Source: Thermoleophilia bacterium UBA6103 (GTDB lineage: Bacteria > Actinomycetota > Thermoleophilia > UBA2241). Taken from it: DNA of 64,000 nucleotides. The notes below the pieces were generated by a model, which made no database searches, was not told the DNA's origin, and saw only the letters and a program-made list of their open reading frames with translations. The position numbers and the translations under genes were made by a program. The DNA lies in NCBI GenBank assembly GCA_002423545.1, contig DIWP01000023.1, positions 1,988-65,987 on the forward strand. The letters run 5' to 3'. Shown here one piece after another: positions 1 to 8,443 of the stretch (within the stretch, counting starts at the first letter, position 1; each line of letters opens with the position of its first letter).

Positions 1-254
1 GGGTCGCCGATGCGCGCCGTGTAGTCGCCGATGATGAGCACCGCCCTATGGCCGGCGTCCTGGAACTGCCGCAGCTTGTTGAGGACGACGGTATGGCCGA
101 GATGGATGTCCGGCGCGGTGGGATCGACGCCGAGCTTGACGCGCAGCTGCCGGCCCTCGCGCTCGGCGAGCGCGAGCTTCTCTTCCAGGGCGCCGTCGGG
201 AAGGATCTCCACGGCGCCCACACGCAGATCTGCGATGAGACGCTGGTCGGGCAT
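1..254 (-). CDS. tyrS: Tyrosyl-tRNA synthetase, N-terminal part (cut by window edge)
   Basis: Charges tRNA-Tyr with tyrosine in the cytoplasm (class I synthetase). Only the first 84 codons lie in the window, running off the left edge. The ATG is at 254-252. The reading LRVKLGVDPTAPDIHLGHT, then VVLNKLRQFQDAGH and LIIGDYTARIGDP, matches the TyrS nucleotide-binding region. HLGHT is the class I HIGH-type motif. No other start lies close by. The rest of the gene is beyond position 1, so length and C-terminal S4 domain cannot be checked. A 148-bp gap separates it from the upstream U32 gene on the same strand. Confidence 0.9.
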   Translation of the reverse strand, partial: MPDQRLIADLRVGAVEILPDGALEEKLALAEREGRQLRVKLGVDPTAPDIHLGHTVVLNKLRQFQDAGHRAVLIIGDYTARIGD

Positions 255-402
255 ACTCGGTGTGGGCCCGCCGGTCTGCGACAGGGGTGCCAAGGGCTTC
301 GGCGGGCCGGTCAGGCATCGTATCACAGCGCCCGACCCGGCCAGGGCCCGCGGCACAGCCGCCCGCCTGGGTGTGCCGCGCGACGCGTGACGGGATGACA
401 GG

Positions 403-3153
403 TCAGGCGACGCCGCGGAAGAGATGCGCCGTGGTCGCGCGCTCGGGCGTCGCGTACTTCTGCAGGCCGCGCAGGCCGTGGCGCAGGAACGCCGCCCGCT
501 CGTCGTCGTCGAGGTCCGTCTGGTCCACGATGAAGCCGCGCACGCCGGCGACCTGCAGTGCGTCGAGGTGCGCCGTGAGATTCGTCACCCGCGCGTTGCC
601 GATCCGGGTCCCGCGATCGTCCACAAGGACGGTGAACGAGAACCCCCGGTCGTCGGTCAGCGACAGACCGGCCTCGCCCGCCGATCCGACGACCGGCGCG
701 AACCCCTCGGCGACGCCGAGCCGGTCGCGCGCCACCAGCACCTCCTGACGGCCGAAGGTCAGCACCTCAGTCGACGCGCCGGCATGCATGAGGTCCAGCG
801 AGAGACAGAGCTCCTGGACCTCCGCCAGAGTGAGCTCGGGCGAGACCACCAGCCCGGCCACCGTCGCGCCGGGCAGCCCTGCGAGCACCCGCGGGGCGTC
901 GCTCGACAGCCCCACGAGAGGGTACTCGAGCACCACCGGCACGCCGACCCGTAGATGGGCGGCGTGTCGTGCCACGACGGCCGTCCAGGGGTGCCGGGCG
1001 ACCGAGCGCCACCAGCGCATATCTGCGTCGAACAGGATCTGCGGTGGCCGGCAGCGGACTTCCAGGCCATCACTCAGCGCCGACTCGCACGCGTGCCCGA
1101 CCTCGTCGGGCCCGTCACCGACGCTGAGATCGAAGCACACGGCGGTGACGCCGGGTGCCGGCAGCGGACGGTCGTGCGGCCGCAGGCGCAGCACGACCGC
1201 CGGGTCGGCGGGAGCGGCAGCGGCCGGAGACGTGACGCGGTCATGGGATCCGCGGGGCTCGGACATCGCGCGCCGATCACTGCGCAGCCCGTCTGACGGC
1301 CCGCGCAGCCGGTCTGACGGCCGGACCGACGGCCGGACCCCCCCACGCCCGTGTCCGGCCTCAGGTCCCGCTTCCGGCACGCCGCCGGGAGTCTCCGCGA
1401 CCAGGACCGTCTCCCGGCGCAGCGCCTTGAGACGATGCTCGTCGAGCTCGGTCAGTGCTCGTCGCCGCATGTCCTTGAGCTCGCCGACGGGCAGGAAGCT
1501 CGCGTCCGGTATCCCGTACGTGAAGTCTGCGAGCACGTACGGGGTGCCGCCCAGGGACGCTACGGCCTCGCGGACCCGCTCCCTGCCAAGCGGCGCCTTC
1601 TGCGCCCGCTCCAGCGGCCGCTGAGACCTGACCGTCACGACCGCTGCTCCCGCCTCCGAGACCATCGCGGCGCCCGACTCGGTCGGCGTCGATGTCGTCG
1701 GCGTCGGTGTCGTCGTCGTTGCCATCGTCGCCGTCGTCTTTGCCGCCGCCGTCGCCTGCCGGACAGTCATGACCAGCGGTTCCCCAGGGCGACCGGTCAC
1801 CCGCACCGCGATCGGCAGCGGCCGGGCGACGCGCCGACCGGTGACGATCTGCCGCGCCTCCTCTGCCAGCACGGCCGAGGCGACACGGAAGACCCGGTCC
1901 TTGACGGACACGCCGGGCGGCACGGGCAGCTGCACGCGGTCCTCTGCCGCCGCCGACACGGCCTGCGGAGGCGTCTGCCCACCGGCCGTGTAGATGGTCA
2001 GCCGGTCGCCGGCGGCGATCGGTCGCGTAAGTCGCACCGTCGCCAGACCGGCGGCCGTGTCGAGTGCTGCGACACGGCCGACGGCGATGCCGCGGTGGCC
2101 GCCGCGGCCACCGCTGCGGACGTGATCGTGGCGACCGTCGAGGTGCGCCGTCGTGAAGGTCCGCGAGAAGCTCTCCTCGAGCCGCTCCCACCACTCGGCC
2201 TGCACCGAGTAGGACCCGGGGTCGGCGAGCGCCGCATCGAGGGCCTCGCGGTAGACGGCCACCGTCGTGGCGACGTAGGCGGCGTCCTTCATGCGGCCCT
2301 CGATCTTGAAGGCCTGGACGCCGGCAGCGATGAGGTCGGGCAGCCGCTCGATGGCGGCCAGGTCGGCGGTGGACAGGAGGCGACCCTGAAGCGACCGCCG
2401 GTCTTCGTCGAGACCGCGGCGGGCGGACCGTAGCCCATCGTCGTCGAAGCCGCGGCGGGCGGACCGTGGCCAGACAGCCGCGTCGCCGGTGGGTACGGCC
2501 TCACCGGCCACGCCGACGGCCTCGCTGAGCCGGTAGCGCAGGCGACACGCCTGCGCACAGCGGCCGCGGTTGCCGCTGCGGCCGCCGGCCATGCTCGAGA
2601 GCAGGCAGAGACCGGAGTAGCCGTAACAGAGCGCGCCGTGCACGAAAGCCTCGAGCGCCAGCCCGTGAGGGTGGAGCGCCGCGATCTCATCGAGGCTCAG
2701 CTCACGGGCCAGAACGGCCCGCTCGAAGCCGAGCTGAGCCAGCAGCGCCAGCTGGGCGGACGAGTGCGAGTCGAGCTGCGTGCTGGCGTGCAGCGCCAGA
2801 TCAGGATAGCGCTCGTGGACGGCGGCCGCCAGGCCCAGGTCGGCCACCAGCACCGCATCCAGACCGGCTCTGTACGGCGCTTCGAGGGCCGCCAGGGCCG
2901 GCTCGACCTCAGTCTCCTTGAGGAGCGTGTTGAGCGTCAGATGGACGCGCGCGCCCCAGAGGTGGGCCTTGTCGATGGCCCTGACCAGGCCCGGCGCATC
3001 GAAGTTGCCGGCGAAGGCCCGCGCGCTCCAGCGATCGAGCCCCAGGTACACGGCGTCGGCGCCGGCCGCCAGGGCGGCACTGAGCGCCTCGTCGCTGCCG
3101 GCCGGCGCCAGCAGCTCCGGCGTCCGACGCCCGGGGTGTGCGTCGCCGCTCAG
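403..3153 (-). CDS. U32-family protein (peptidase U32 / tRNA-rRNA hydroxylase type), start codon unusual
   Basis: U32 proteins are iron-sulfur proteins, several of which act in RNA hydroxylation (TrhP/RlhA type) rather than proteolysis. The N-terminal barrel reads PELLAPAGSDEAL, DAVYLGLDRWSARAF, then the Cys cluster region ALCYGYSGLCLLSSMAGG and GRCAQACRLRY. KIEGRMKDAAYVA is also family-typical. The first family residues lie upstream of the first GTG (3051). In frame there is no ATG/GTG/TTG before them, but a CTG at 3153-3151 overlaps the TGA of the NIF3-like gene (CTGA), so I infer a CTG start with translational coupling. The protein (about 916 aa) is long for the family because of low-complexity linkers near residues 214-252, 464-504 and 586-654. 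Exact reaction is not assignable. Confidence 0.8.
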   Translation of the reverse strand: MSGDAHPGRRTPELLAPAGSDEALSAALAAGADAVYLGLDRWSARAFAGNFDAPGLVRAIDKAHLWGARVHLTLNTLLKETEVEPALAALEAPYRAGLDAVLVADLGLAAAVHERYPDLALHASTQLDSHSSAQLALLAQLGFERAVLARELSLDEIAALHPHGLALEAFVHGALCYGYSGLCLLSSMAGGRSGNRGRCAQACRLRYRLSEAVGVAGEAVPTGDAAVWPRSARRGFDDDGLRSARRGLDEDRRSLQGRLLSTADLAAIERLPDLIAAGVQAFKIEGRMKDAAYVATTVAVYREALDAALADPGSYSVQAEWWERLEESFSRTFTTAHLDGRHDHVRSGGRGGHRGIAVGRVAALDTAAGLATVRLTRPIAAGDRLTIYTAGGQTPPQAVSAAAEDRVQLPVPPGVSVKDRVFRVASAVLAEEARQIVTGRRVARPLPIAVRVTGRPGEPLVMTVRQATAAAKTTATMATTTTPTPTTSTPTESGAAMVSEAGAAVVTVRSQRPLERAQKAPLGRERVREAVASLGGTPYVLADFTYGIPDASFLPVGELKDMRRRALTELDEHRLKALRRETVLVAETPGGVPEAGPEAGHGRGGVRPSVRPSDRLRGPSDGLRSDRRAMSEPRGSHDRVTSPAAAAPADPAVVLRLRPHDRPLPAPGVTAVCFDLSVGDGPDEVGHACESALSDGLEVRCRPPQILFDADMRWWRSVARHPWTAVVARHAAHLRVGVPVVLEYPLVGLSSDAPRVLAGLPGATVAGLVVSPELTLAEVQELCLSLDLMHAGASTEVLTFGRQEVLVARDRLGVAEGFAPVVGSAGEAGLSLTDDRGFSFTVLVDDRGTRIGNARVTNLTAHLDALQVAGVRGFIVDQTDLDDDERAAFLRHGLRGLQKYATPERATTAHLFRGVA
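2405..2467. repeat. Two 27-bp direct repeats inside the U32 gene
   Basis: Positions 2405-2431 and 2441-2467 match at 25 of 27 bases, 36 bp apart. On the coding strand they encode the repeated peptide RSARRG(F/L)D in a species-specific linker between the Cys-cluster region and the following domain. This shows directly that at least one low-complexity insertion in this genome grew by short tandem duplication. Confidence 0.75.
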
Positions 3154-4142
3154 CCGGCGCCCTGCTCGTCGAGGACGGTGACGCCGTCGGCGGCGCGCCG
3201 GACGCGGATGAGGCCCGACGTCGGGATGATGGCCACGCCCTGCCGCTCGTATTCGTCCAGAAGCAGGTTGATGCCGATCGAGTCGCTGGCCATGTGCCCG
3301 GCGATGACGACATGGATGTGATGCTCCTCGGCCGCCTCGCGCAGCTCCTTACCCATGTGCATGCCGACGATCGTGCCCACCCCCTGCTCGGCCAGCTTCT
3401 CGATCGCCGCGACCGGCCCCTCGGTGCCGCCGGTCATATCCACGATCACCTTGCCGGCGCGCTTCTCGGCGCTGCCGTCGGGGATGCTGGGACCGTCGCC
3501 GATGCGAGCCGCCTGCCGGTACTCGGAGATGTCGTAAAGCGCCTTGCGGATGTCGCCGATGAGCAGCGGCTGCAGCTCGTCGAAGTGCCGCGTCAGGAAA
3601 CGGTACACGAGGTTGTCGGTGGGCGTGTGGGCGGAGAAGAACGGGATGCCGAGGAGGCGGGCGGCGTCGATGGCCTGCGTGTGATTGAGCGGCATGAGCC
3701 GGTAGCGGACCTCGTCGCGACGCTCGTCGATGAGCCGCTCGCCCGCCTGGATCGGCACACCCAGCGCCGCCCAGATGTCTGCCTGGACGCTCATCACGGC
3801 GTCGAGCCGCGACAGCCCGTAGCCCTCGGGGTGGTGCGTGTAGACGGCGTCGACGGGACGGCCTCTCTCGCGCAGACGGTCGGCGAGCAGCACCTCGCCG
3901 ACGTTCATGTCGATGCCGGCCAGCAGGCTCGTGACCTCGGCATCGGGCTCGCCCACGTACACGCGCGTGTCTGAGAAGGGATTGCTGAACTCCTCCTCGT
4001 CGTAGACCGCCTGCACGAAGTCGGGCAGCTTCTCGTAGCGGTGACGGGTCGTTGCGAGGAACCGCTCCACGCCTTCGGCGCCGCGGGGATCGGCCTCGAT
4101 GCCCATCCGTACGGCCGTCTGGTACATCTCCTGCAGCTTCAT
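3150..4142 (-). CDS. NIF3-like (NGG1p-interacting factor 3 family) protein, 330 aa
   Basis: Resembles proteins annotated as NGG1p interacting factor NIF3 in anaerobic bacteria; the family has a dinuclear-metal fold but its physiological reaction is not established. Candidate metal ligands seen are THHPEG (about residue 100), SAHTPTDN (about residue 170) and GMHMGKE plus VVIAGHMASD near the C-terminus. The start ATG at 4142 lies behind a GAGAAGGGACCGCT ribosome-binding stretch. The stop overlaps the inferred CTG start of the U32 gene, so the two are probably translated from one message. No signal peptide or membrane segment. I am confident of the family, not of the function. Confidence 0.75.
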   Translation of the reverse strand: MKLQEMYQTAVRMGIEADPRGAEGVERFLATTRHRYEKLPDFVQAVYDEEEFSNPFSDTRVYVGEPDAEVTSLLAGIDMNVGEVLLADRLRERGRPVDAVYTHHPEGYGLSRLDAVMSVQADIWAALGVPIQAGERLIDERRDEVRYRLMPLNHTQAIDAARLLGIPFFSAHTPTDNLVYRFLTRHFDELQPLLIGDIRKALYDISEYRQAARIGDGPSIPDGSAEKRAGKVIVDMTGGTEGPVAAIEKLAEQGVGTIVGMHMGKELREAAEEHHIHVVIAGHMASDSIGINLLLDEYERQGVAIIPTSGLIRVRRAADGVTVLDEQGAG

Positions 4143-4331
4143 GAGCGGTCCCTTCTCTCAGCCTGCGGCGGACGATCGCTGCTGCCGGCTTCACGTAGCT
4201 TGCCACACGTGCGCAGCATACCGGCCCCGGACCGAACGCGTTCTCGCGATCCTTCCACTCCGCGACAGCGCGAGCCGCGAAGACGCCCATGCCGGCAGCC
4301 TCGATCGCCGGCGCTGGTCGCCGGACCGGCG

Positions 4332-5045
4332 TCAGGCGGCGAACCAGACGAGCACACCGGCGGTGGCCACCAGCGTCGCGACCAGCGGCACCGTCCGGGC
4401 GCGCCACGTGAACGGCGGCCGCTTCACAGCGTCAGGTGAGAAGGCGCGCGCTTCAGCGGCCAGCGTCACCTCGTCGGCGCAGCGCAGGCAGTCGCTCACC
4501 GCCACCACCAGCATCAGCCGCGCAGCTGTGAGCGGCCGCCGCAGGCCGGCCCGCAGCCGCAGCGCCTGCCACGACGTGACCAGCGAGCGCTCGATGAGGG
4601 GCAGCAGGTTGAACGCCACGCCCACGGCGAAGCCCAGGCCGCGCAGGCCGAGCCGCTCCAGGAAGCCGCCGATGCGGTCGATCGGCACCGACGACACCAG
4701 ACCGGTCACTGCCACGATGATGATCACGGCACGCATGGCCATGTTGGCGCCGCGCAGCGCCCCCGACGGTGAGATCCCGAGAGGGCCGAAGCTCCACAGC
4801 GGATCGTCGCCGACCAGGGTCGAGGACAGCACGATGATCGTCAGCAGCACCCACGTCCGCAGGCGGGTCAGCGGTCGCAGGCCGGCCGGATAGACCAGCG
4901 CCGCCAGCGTCAGCGCGAGCCCCAGCGCCAGCAGCAGCCACCAGTCACGGCAGCAGATGCCGATCACCAGCGAGAACGCGAAGCAGGAGACGCTCGCATC
5001 CACACCACCGAGCGTCGCACGGAGACGGCGCGGCATGGTCTTCAT
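4332..5045 (-). CDS. ecfT: ECF transporter transmembrane component EcfT (CbiQ family), 237 aa
   Basis: Energy-coupling membrane subunit that links the two ABC ATPase domains to a substrate-binding S component. Several hydrophobic segments are visible (for example CFAFSLVIGICC, WVLLTIIVLSSTLV, AMRAVIIIVAVTGLV, and TVPLVATLVATAGVLVWFA at the end). The cytoplasmic coupling region contains SWQALRLRAGLRR, corresponding to the Ala-Arg-x type coupling helices of EcfT. ATG at 5045 overlaps the stop of the S-like component (ATGA), so it is last in the overlapped operon that begins with mobAB. Substrate cannot be read from EcfT. Confidence 0.85.
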   Translation of the reverse strand: MKTMPRRLRATLGGVDASVSCFAFSLVIGICCRDWWLLLALGLALTLAALVYPAGLRPLTRLRTWVLLTIIVLSSTLVGDDPLWSFGPLGISPSGALRGANMAMRAVIIIVAVTGLVSSVPIDRIGGFLERLGLRGLGFAVGVAFNLLPLIERSLVTSWQALRLRAGLRRPLTAARLMLVVAVSDCLRCADEVTLAAEARAFSPDAVKRPPFTWRARTVPLVATLVATAGVLVWFAA

Positions 5046-5653
5046 GCCGCGCCTCCCTGCCCGTCGGCGCCGACCGCCCGGCGGGCGAGCACCGAGCGCC
5101 CCGCCTCCCAGGCGAGCAGGCCGGCGCCGCCACCGACGGCCAGGTAGAGCGCGGCCAGACCGACGAAGACCAGGACCACCGAAGAAGCCGAAAGACCGAA
5201 CAGGGCGGCGCCCTTCTCGATGACGCTGGTGTACATCGTGATGATGCCGGTCCCGAAGATGAGCCCCTGGACGAGGAGCGGGTGGACGAGGTTCCAGACC
5301 ACCGCCAAGGCGCCGGCGACGACGAAGGTGCCGCGCCGCGGCCGCCCGCCGAGAGTCAGGACGGCATCGGCGATGAGACCCTCCATGACGATGGCGATCA
5401 TCGGTGAGAGCACCACGCCGCCGACGCTGAGGGCCTTGAGCAGCGCCGCGACCACGGCGATGGAGACCGTGGCGCCCGGCTTGGGGACCACGACACGACC
5501 GACGAGGGCGATGGCGATTCCGATGGTGCCGAGGATGGCGCCGATGAACGGTACGTTCCAGACGTGCAGCAGCGAGCCGAGGCCGATCTCGACGCTGCCC
5601 CACAGGGCGCCGAGGGCGGCGACGATGCTGAGGTCCTTCAGGCCGAGGCGCAT
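5042..5653 (-). CDS. Probable substrate-binding (S) component of the ECF transporter, 203 aa
   Basis: Polytopic membrane protein with about six hydrophobic segments (LSIVAALGALWGSVEIGLG, FIGAILGTIGIAIALVG, TVSIAVVAALLKAL, and a C-terminal pair), the size and layout of ECF S components. It sits between the ECF ATPase and EcfT. The ATG at 5653 lies 16 bp inside the 3' end of the ATPase gene; its stop overlaps ecfT. I do not recognise a known S family (thiamin, riboflavin, biotin, folate, cobalt). Because the operon starts with mobAB and a Moco-riboswitch-like leader, the substrate may be connected to molybdenum cofactor; that is inference. Confidence 0.65.
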   Translation of the reverse strand: MRLGLKDLSIVAALGALWGSVEIGLGSLLHVWNVPFIGAILGTIGIAIALVGRVVVPKPGATVSIAVVAALLKALSVGGVVLSPMIAIVMEGLIADAVLTLGGRPRRGTFVVAGALAVVWNLVHPLLVQGLIFGTGIITMYTSVIEKGAALFGLSASSVVLVFVGLAALYLAVGGGAGLLAWEAGRSVLARRAVGADGQGGAA

Positions 5654-7212
5654 GCCGCCACCTCCGTCGCCCCGACCGTCTCCCGCGCCCCCGTCACGTC
5701 GGTCGGGTCCGCCGTCGGTGAGACATCGGGGGTCGCTTCGCAGACCTGCCCGCAAGGTACGCCCGCGGCCGATGTGCGGGCGGACGGCACACCGTCGGCC
5801 ACAACCCGCCCGTGGTCGAGCACGATGATCCGCGAGGCGTGGTGGTGGACGAGCTTGTAGTCGTGCGTGATCAGCACCACCGTGGAGCCGGCCTCGTTGA
5901 GCGCGCGCACGGCGGCCATGAAGCGACCCATGTGACCCCAGTCCTGGCCCAGGGTCGGCTCGTCGAGGATCAGCAGACGCGGCGCCATGCTCAGCACGGC
6001 GCCGAGCGCCAGCCGCTGCTGCTGCCCCAGCGACAGCGCGAAGACCGGCTGCGTCCGCCGGTCGGCGAGGTCGACGGCCTGCAGTGTCTCGTCGACCGCC
6101 GCCGGATCGCGGCGGCCGAGGTTGCGCAGGCCGAACCAGAGCTCGTCCTCGACGGTGTCGCAGAGCAGCTGCGCGGTCGGGTCCTGAAACAGCATGCCGA
6201 CGCCGCTGCCCGCCCGGAGGCGGCGGCCGGCGCCGTAGGCGACCCGGCCGCGCTTCGGCTTGAGCAGACCCGCCAGCACGCGCGCGAGCGTGGTCTTGCC
6301 GGCGCCGTTGTGTCCGACCACGGCGACGAAGTCGCCGTGGTGGATCGTCAGATCGAGGTCGACGAGAGCCGGCCGGCGGCCGACGCCGGCGGTGACCCCG
6401 CGCAGCCTCACGAACGGCGCCGCCGCCCGCGGCGGCGCCGGCTCGACCAGTTCCCGCCAGTCGACCTGGGCGTCGTCGGCCGGCCGGCGCAGCCCGAGAC
6501 GACGGACCAGGTCGCGCCGACCCAGCACCTCGTCGGTGGGTCCGTCGGCCACCACGGCGCCATCCTCGAGCAGCACGGTCCGGCCGGCGATCGCGGCCGC
6601 CGGGCCGAGCCGGTGCTCGACGATGACCACCGTCACCCCGTCGTCGCGATTGAGCCTCCGCACCGTCTCGATGACGGCCCGCGTGCCGTCGACGTCGAGG
6701 CTGGCCATCGGCTCGTCGAGCAACAGCACACGCGGCCCCATGGCCAGCACGGCGGCGATGGCCAGACGCTGCCGCTCGCCGCCGGAGAGGGCAGCGGTGG
6801 TGCGATCACGCACATGCTCCAGTCCGACCGCCGCCAGGGCCCACGTGACGCGCCGCTCGACCTCCTCCGGCGTAAGCCCCAGATTGCGCGGTCCGAAACC
6901 GACCTCGTCCTCGACGCGGACGTTGAGGAGCTGCGTGCGCGGGTTCTGGAACACGACGCCGATCTCCCGGCTCAACTGTGCCACGGTGGCCTCGCCGACC
7001 GGCCGCCCGTCGAGGATCACCTCTCCCGTGAGCTGCGCCGGTATGCACTGCGGGATCAGCCGGGTGAGACAGCGGACCAGCGTGCTCTTGCCGCTGCCCG
7101 AGGCGCCGGCCAGCAGGACGCATTCGCCGCTGCCGATGGTCAGGTCGACGTCGCGCAGGGCGATGCGATCACCGAAGCGGACCGACAGCTTCTCCAGGCG
7201 CAGTCCCGTCAT
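5638..7212 (-). CDS. ecfA: ECF transporter ATPase, two fused ABC domains, 524 aa
   Basis: Hydrolyses ATP to drive the ECF transporter. Two complete ABC domains are fused. The first has Walker A GASGSGKST (about residues 36-44), signature LSGGERQRLAIAA and Walker B VLLLDEP. The second has Walker A GHNGAGKTT (about 298-306), signature SLGQQQRLALGA and Walker B LLILDEP. It therefore replaces separate EcfA and EcfA' proteins. An Ala/Thr-rich tail of about 45 residues follows the second domain. The ATG at 7212 overlaps the stop of the THEP1-like gene (ATGA). The gene is in the middle of an operon without any untranslated gaps. Confidence 0.92.
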   Translation of the reverse strand: MTGLRLEKLSVRFGDRIALRDVDLTIGSGECVLLAGASGSGKSTLVRCLTRLIPQCIPAQLTGEVILDGRPVGEATVAQLSREIGVVFQNPRTQLLNVRVEDEVGFGPRNLGLTPEEVERRVTWALAAVGLEHVRDRTTAALSGGERQRLAIAAVLAMGPRVLLLDEPMASLDVDGTRAVIETVRRLNRDDGVTVVIVEHRLGPAAAIAGRTVLLEDGAVVADGPTDEVLGRRDLVRRLGLRRPADDAQVDWRELVEPAPPRAAAPFVRLRGVTAGVGRRPALVDLDLTIHHGDFVAVVGHNGAGKTTLARVLAGLLKPKRGRVAYGAGRRLRAGSGVGMLFQDPTAQLLCDTVEDELWFGLRNLGRRDPAAVDETLQAVDLADRRTQPVFALSLGQQQRLALGAVLSMAPRLLILDEPTLGQDWGHMGRFMAAVRALNEAGSTVVLITHDYKLVHHHASRIIVLDHGRVVADGVPSARTSAAGVPCGQVCEATPDVSPTADPTDVTGARETVGATEVAACASA

Positions 7213-7883
7213 GCGCTCACCGCCGTCGAAGCAGGTGCGACGACGTTGCCATCGGTCGACTCGCGACCGATCGTCGCAGTGCGGTCCGCGCCGACCTGCT
7301 TCAAGTAGCCGTCCATCACGGCGGCCGCACCGGGACCCTCGACGTCGATGATCACCGGGACGGCGGCTTCGGGCTCGAGCTCGACGACATCGAGGAAGCG
7401 CTGCACGAGCCAGGGCCGCACGACCACCGCCGCCAGCGCGTACGGTCCGCCGAGTGCCCGACGTATGCCGGCCAGCCAGCCGCGCTGGTGCAGCAGCTCG
7501 ACCGGCCCCGCCTCGTCGACGATCAGCACGTCCGTGGGGCACGCGGCGCACAGCACGGCGTCGCCCCATGCCAGCGTGTCGTCGACGAGCCGCCAGCGCG
7601 GGTCGCCGGGATGCCTCTGCTCGAGCGGGACCTCGCTGCCGAGGAGCCGCTGCTCGCCGCTCGCCAGGTCCTCGAGGCGGCGCTGCACGCCGGGGCCGTC
7701 GGCCGCCGGGTCCTCGAGCCGACGCCGCACGCCTGGAGCGGCATCAGGACCTTCGTCCGCCGGCGGCGCGACCGTCAGCAGGCCGCGCACGGTCAGCCCG
7801 CGAGCACGGGCGAGCTCAGCCAGCTCTCGGCAGAGCGTGGTCTTGCCGGTGCCGGGCCGGCCGGTGACGACGACGAGCTTCAA
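7209..7883 (-). CDS. THEP1-like nucleoside-triphosphatase, 224 aa
   Basis: P-loop NTPase of the THEP1 type. Walker A is GRPGTGKTT at residues about 8-16 and the Walker B region reads VLIVDEAGPVELL, the DE-x-GP-x-E signature of this family. The TTG at 7883-7881 overlaps the stop of the upstream gene (TTGA) and gives the expected N-terminus MKLVVVTGRPG. Between the P-loop and Walker B is a roughly 50-residue insertion (about 39-88) containing the repeated peptide RRLED, not expected in the family. Cellular role is unknown; small NTPases of this type sit in operons with ECF and cofactor genes, which is the case here. Confidence 0.8.
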   Translation of the reverse strand: MKLVVVTGRPGTGKTTLCRELAELARARGLTVRGLLTVAPPADEGPDAAPGVRRRLEDPAADGPGVQRRLEDLASGEQRLLGSEVPLEQRHPGDPRWRLVDDTLAWGDAVLCAACPTDVLIVDEAGPVELLHQRGWLAGIRRALGGPYALAAVVVRPWLVQRFLDVVELEPEAAVPVIIDVEGPGAAAVMDGYLKQVGADRTATIGRESTDGNVVAPASTAVSA

Positions 7884-8443
7884 TCGAAGACCAGCTCGAT
7901 GCGGATGAGCATCTTCACGGACGGTCCGGCCAGGAAGCCGATGAACGACCCCACGTCGCGGTAGGGCCCCTCGCCCTTGGGCAGCGGCTTGCCGTTCTTG
8001 AGCTTGGCGACGATCCACTTCTTCTTGCCGATGATCGTGCGGCTGTCCATCGTCGAGGAGTAGCCGTCGCCGGCGATGAACTTGATGCCGTACCCTCGCC
8101 TGGCCTTGCGGACGTTGAACGTCTTGGGGTCCTTGTCGTCGACGAGTCCGACGAGCTTGTAGATCGACTGCCCGCGGAACACGGCCCGCAGCTCCTTGTG
8201 GCGATTGTCCTTGTCCTTGCGCCCGTTCCAGATCACTCCGGCGGGCAGCTTCGCCCAGGGGATCTTCTTCTTCAGGACACCTTTGAGCACGAGCGCCGGC
8301 TGCTTCGCCCTGGACGCAGGCTGCGCCGAACCGGTGGTGAACGCCACTGCCAGGCTGCCGGCGAGGAGCACCGCCGCGACCACGCACAGGATGACGATGC
8401 TGCGCCACCGGGGTCCACGACCGGTCACACGTTCTTCTCTCAT
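7880..8443 (-). CDS. Secreted or membrane-anchored protein with a sulfite-oxidase-like (molybdopterin-binding) fold segment, 187 aa
   Basis: N-terminal hydrophobic segment IVILCVVAAVLLAGSLAVAF after basic residues indicates export or anchoring. The C-terminal part resembles the end of the oxidoreductase molybdopterin-binding domain (SUOX family): FIAGDGYSS, then WIVAKLKNGKPLPKGEGPYR and a closing VKMLIRIEL. It is too short to be a complete sulfite oxidase and I do not see the Cys ligand of that family. ATG at 8443 overlaps the mobAB stop (TGATG); the downstream NTPase start overlaps its stop. The context suggests a role tied to Moco or its transport rather than catalysis; this is inference. 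Confidence 0.6.
   Translation of the reverse strand: MREERVTGRGPRWRSIVILCVVAAVLLAGSLAVAFTTGSAQPASRAKQPALVLKGVLKKKIPWAKLPAGVIWNGRKDKDNRHKELRAVFRGQSIYKLVGLVDDKDPKTFNVRKARRGYGIKFIAGDGYSSTMDSRTIIGKKKWIVAKLKNGKPLPKGEGPYRDVGSFIGFLAGPSVKMLIRIELVFD

Noticed and set aside
3150..4407. Arg/Pro-rich open frame overlapping the NIF3-like gene in another frame
   Set aside because: Low-complexity translation of the same bases; no family features.
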